From NCBI GenBank assembly GCA_913063055.1, contig CAJXZK010000025.1:1-34184 (forward strand): a stretch of DNA of 34,184 nucleotides, written 5' to 3'. Of the stretch, positions 31,398 through 34,184 are shown one piece after another. A program made the position numbers and the translations under genes. The DNA comes from an uncultured bacterium (GTDB lineage Bacteria; Cyanobacteriota; Vampirovibrionia; Obscuribacterales; Obscuribacteraceae). The notes under the pieces were generated by a model. That model did no database searches. It had not been told where the DNA came from and saw only the letters and a list, made by a program, of their open reading frames with translations. The first letter of the stretch is position 1; each line of letters begins with the position of its first letter.

Positions 31398-33626
31398 TCA
31401 ATGTCCATTTAACTTCTTCTCTATTTGATAATCTTTTTCGGCTAGATCATACCGACCCGATCTACCGTATACCCACGATCGCAGCCCGTAGGAAGAAGCC
31501 TTGGGCTCGAGTTTTATCAAGGCATTGCAGTCGGCTAAGGCTTGTGGAAACTTCTTTAAATTCGCAAATGCCACCGCTCTACCGAAAGTACAGTCGCCAG
31601 ACAATTCACTATCCAAAGCCATCGCCTTAGTAAAACTTCCTATGGCCCTTTGGTCCTCCTTGCGCGCGAGATAAAAATGTCCTTCGCGACGCAGGCTCTG
31701 AGCAGATTCCGAGCCTGTCTCGTTCGGTTCAAGAATGATTCGTCTGGATGGATAGTCGAAGGTAACAGTTTTGAACCGACTAAGAAAGTCATTGCCTAAA
31801 ATAATCCCTGATGCCGCCAACGGGGCCTCTCCCGCTGGATAGACATCGAAGATGGGCGCTTCAAAATTACCAACACCTACACTCACAGTCTTGAGCCGAA
31901 CACTTTCGCTGCTCAATTCACCAAGCCAAGGACCAGATATTTTCTCTTTATAGTTTAGTTTTCTAGGCAAAATAGGCTGCAATAGAGAGTCTGCCGACAT
32001 ACTAAAAGGACAACCTGTATCTAGTAGTGCACTAACTTCCAATTTTCCGTCAAGCCTAACTCTGCAGTGCGGATGGTGTTCATGTATTGTCATAGGCAGG
32101 ACAACTGTATTCTTTGATTTATTTTGCTCGAAAGAATTTGCCAATATTACTTGCTTATTTCGGTAGTCCACTGTCACCACAAAATTCTCTAAGATGTTGC
32201 CACCCAGAAATCCGCTTATAGTCCTATGACCAACAAGTCCATCATCGACATTCATGGCCACATTTGATAGGGTCAAGTCACCGAGTTTTAAATCTCTAGC
32301 TCGAAAGGTAGCATAGTTATACTCATTTCCATTAGCACTGGTGCCTCGCAACCGAGTTTTATTTATTTCGGCGACTCCAGGCATAGCTTGCTTCCAAATA
32401 TCTGAGTGCCCGCACCCCGTATCAAGCATTAACCGCAAAGAATTTCCGTTTACCTGCGCTGGCACGTAAAAATGGCCACCTGTATCGTAGTCAAAGGGCA
32501 GCACAACAGGCCTGCTTCTGATCTGATCAGCGATTCGGTCTTGAGGCCTTCTCTCAACGGCTGAAAGCTTGTTGAAATCAATCAAGGGGCTGCAACCTTG
32601 CATGCGAAGTCGTTCTCCAGGCCTGGCAAGCTCGTTGGCTTTCCGCCAATCAGCTATAGCCAGCTCGTGCTTCCCAAGCCGCTCATACACTTTCGCTCGT
32701 GCATTCCAACTGTATGCATCTTTCGTATCGAGCCCTAAAATCTTCGTTCGCAGCTCAAGCGCCTTGTCGTAGGAACCAAGTTCTTCGTACGAGTCGGCGG
32801 CAGTGAAACAAGCAGCTCCGGAATTCGGATCTAACTTCATGGCAGTGCGGCAATCGGCTATGGCATTTTGCAATTGCCCGAGTCGATAATACACGGAACC
32901 ACGCTGTTCATAAGTCTTTGCCGAACGGGGATCAATATGAGCGGCTGCTGTCAGATCCAAAATCTGCTTTTGATACTGACCCAGGTGCTGGTACATATGG
33001 GCACGCCTTAAATAGATCGATGCCTGTGGAGCGACTTTGATGGCAGCCGTGTAGTCTGCCACTGCTTTCTCATACTTATTTTGACCACCGTAGGCGTGCC
33101 CGCGTTCGATGTAAGGTTCTGCCTTTGAAGTTAGCCTCAATGCTTTATTGCAGTCATTGATGGCATTCTGGTACTGCTCCAAATTTCTATAGGCAGTAGC
33201 CCGATATAAATAGTATCTGTAATTCTTCGAATCTAGCGCGATCGCCTTGCTGCACTCTTCAATTTCTCTGCGGTAACTTTCAAGCCCCTCATAAGCCAAG
33301 CCTCTCAGCGCAAAAGCTAACGCCAATCTTGGTTGCAACGAGATGGCCTTGGTACTGTCATTAAGTGCATCATGATAGCGCTGAGTTCCTACATAAATTC
33401 CCGCCCTGTTGGCGTAGGCTAGAGCATTCTTCGGCTGTTTCTTAATCAGCGTATTTAAGCAAGCTAGTGCAGCATCAGTCTTATGCTGCTCAAGCAAAGC
33501 TTGGGCTTCCTTCAAGAGATCAGTCGACGGGGCAGCTGCTGCAATGTTCGGCTGTGAAAGCGCAAAGACTACAACTACGGCGAGATGCGTCGCTTTGGTC
33601 AAAATGTGATTTTCAAACCGCAGCAT
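31398..33626 (-). CDS. Exported TPR protein with two tandem retropepsin-like aspartic protease domains
   Basis: 742 residues. Signal peptide about 1-31 (THLAVVVVFALSQPNIAAAA). Eight or so TPRs fill about 35-335. Then come two complete clan-AA aspartic peptidase units: unit 1 at about 375-497 with LRLMLDTGCGHS (DTG 402-404) and FLGGNIL (473-479); unit 2 at about 508-633 with VSALLDTGCPFS (DTG 536-538) and IILGNDFL (608-615). TPRs resume at about 645-735. Both DTG active-site triads and both flap-end hydrophobic-hydrophobic-Gly motifs are intact, so one chain could form its own active dimer. Substrate unknown; location periplasmic or outside. Confidence 0.88.
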   Translation of the reverse strand: MLRFENHILTKATHLAVVVVFALSQPNIAAAAPSTDLLKEAQALLEQHKTDAALACLNTLIKKQPKNALAYANRAGIYVGTQRYHDALNDSTKAISLQPRLALAFALRGLAYEGLESYRREIEECSKAIALDSKNYRYYLYRATAYRNLEQYQNAINDCNKALRLTSKAEPYIERGHAYGGQNKYEKAVADYTAAIKVAPQASIYLRRAHMYQHLGQYQKQILDLTAAAHIDPRSAKTYEQRGSVYYRLGQLQNAIADCRTAMKLDPNSGAACFTAADSYEELGSYDKALELRTKILGLDTKDAYSWNARAKVYERLGKHELAIADWRKANELARPGERLRMQGCSPLIDFNKLSAVERRPQDRIADQIRSRPVVLPFDYDTGGHFYVPAQVNGNSLRLMLDTGCGHSDIWKQAMPGVAEINKTRLRGTSANGNEYNYATFRARDLKLGDLTLSNVAMNVDDGLVGHRTISGFLGGNILENFVVTVDYRNKQVILANSFEQNKSKNTVVLPMTIHEHHPHCRVRLDGKLEVSALLDTGCPFSMSADSLLQPILPRKLNYKEKISGPWLGELSSESVRLKTVSVGVGNFEAPIFDVYPAGEAPLAASGIILGNDFLSRFKTVTFDYPSRRIILEPNETGSESAQSLRREGHFYLARKEDQRAIGSFTKAMALDSELSGDCTFGRAVAFANLKKFPQALADCNALIKLEPKASSYGLRSWVYGRSGRYDLAEKDYQIEKKLNGH

Positions 33627-33695
33627 GCAGCACCACTCATAATCTTTGCCGACATGCTACTGATTGTCCCACAATGCAGCGGGTAGAATAACAAC

Positions 33696-34127
33696 ATGCA
33701 AACAGAACCAGAAAAAAAAGTACCAAAGATGTTTGGCTTGCGCTACCACCAGCTAGTTGCAATTCTCTTGAGCCTAATCGCCTCAACACAACTGTATTCA
33801 TGGATAAATCCAATCAACATTGGAGAGCAAGACATAAGACCGTATCTTTGCCTGTTCATAGCCCTTCTTGGTCCAGCTTATTGCCTTATCTACAAAAAGG
33901 AAGCAATAGACTTAAAATCGATATGGTCACGCAAGTGGAAAGTTCGCTGTGATTCCGAGGAAGTGATGAGTTCACAAAGAAAGCCTGTCAGACTAATAGC
34001 CGCTGCGTCACTTACAGTAACAGCAACTATCTGCTCTATCATTTTTCTCCAGCAGCGCCAAAACTGGTCATTTGGCCAAACTCCAGAAGACGTTATACCA
34101 AACTCAAAACCGGCATCAGAGTATTTC
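33696..34127 (+). CDS. Multi-pass membrane protein, cut by the adapter
   Basis: 144 genuine codons are visible, ending at Phe144 (SEYF). Hydrophobic segments at about 18-36, 49-66 and 100-117 suggest an inner-membrane protein; I do not recognise the family. The frame seems to continue for 13 codons (LSLIHISEPTRPY) to a TAG, but these are the Nextera end read as protein, and the stop lies inside the index. The true C-terminus is missing. Confidence 0.7.
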
Positions 34128-34184
34128 CTGTCTCTTATACACATCTCCGAGCCCACGAGACCGTACTAGATCTCGTATGCCGTC
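34128..34184. other. Nextera / Illumina adapter contamination, not genomic
   Basis: 34128-34146 is the 19-bp Tn5 mosaic end CTGTCTCTTATACACATCT, 34147-34161 the Nextera read-2 extension CCGAGCCCACGAGAC, 34162-34169 the i7 index CGTACTAG (N702), and 34170-34184 the start of the P7 flow-cell adapter ATCTCGTATGCCGTC. All junctions are exact. Confidence 0.99.

Noticed and set aside
1-34127. tRNA, rRNA, CRISPR array, insertion sequence, prophage or att site
   Set aside because: I looked for their usual signatures (T-loop, spaced repeats, transposase motifs, integrase) and found none.
33890-34156. Minus-strand ORF beginning MGSEMCIRDR
   Set aside because: Its start codon and first residues are the reverse of the Nextera adapter; a recognised artefact.

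Overview
The window reads as a piece of a Gram-negative-type bacterial chromosome, most likely from the non-photosynthetic relatives of Cyanobacteria (Melainabacteria / Vampirovibrionota, perhaps Obscuribacterales). This placement is inference. It rests on a free-standing rpsD gene of the zinc-binding type outside any ribosomal operon, many secreted TPR proteins with long low-complexity linkers, mid-range base composition, and the absence of any gene pointing to a better-known phylum. I see no tRNA, rRNA, CRISPR, insertion sequence or phage gene. The last 57 bases (34128-34184) are not genomic: they are a Nextera transposon end plus an Illumina index and P7 adapter, so the true contig ends at 34127.

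Layout. 1-3822: a truncated HlyD/RND-type efflux adaptor (minus strand) faces a TetR regulator (plus strand) across a 242-bp region holding two perfect palindromes. The TetR gene is followed by a small membrane protein, a tiny basic ORF and a GH13 alpha-glucosidase. 3823-4332: intergenic, with a TTAGG-like array and then a promoter, a folded ~200-nt segment and a strong terminator, a candidate stand-alone ncRNA. 4333-5727: Ser/Gly-rich lipoprotein and an XRE regulator. 5728-6088: 39-bp tandem repeat and a 16-bp perfect terminator hairpin. 6089-7933: an operon of a CooC/MinD-like ATPase, a thioredoxin-like [2Fe-2S] ferredoxin and a TPR protein. 7934-8763: a long regulatory region dense in related half-sites, leading to a small SH3-like protein and an unusual Fur-family regulator with two tandem winged-helix domains. 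9839-10435: rpsD with a classic terminator.

10596-16424 (mostly secreted proteins): an exported protein of unknown function, two envelope proteins in a minus-strand pair, a PHB-depolymerase/feruloyl-esterase-like hydrolase, a zinc-ribbon mini-protein and a matrixin-like metalloprotease with TPRs. The metalloprotease lies in an operon directly downstream of a 1199-residue protein (16431-20030) that carries four GspE/PilB N-terminal-type (MshEN-like) repeats, a Pro-Ala tract and C-terminal TPRs.

20257-22265: NarL-type response regulator and soluble HisKA_3 histidine kinase. 22334-23576: a TonB-C-like/TPR secreted protein whose signal peptide lies in another frame across an A8 run. 23704-29850: exported protein, SulP transporter, Usp-like protein, methyltransferase, NAGPA-like exported protein and a translationally coupled double zinc-ribbon membrane protein. 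29911-33626: two minus-strand TPR proteins, the second carrying two complete retropepsin-like aspartic protease domains between its TPR blocks. 33696-34127: a membrane protein cut off by the adapter.

The strongest candidates for something undescribed are the duplicated-wHTH Fur regulator with its operator field, the TPR / double-retropepsin protein, the MshEN-repeat giant with its metalloprotease, and the unassigned ncRNA.
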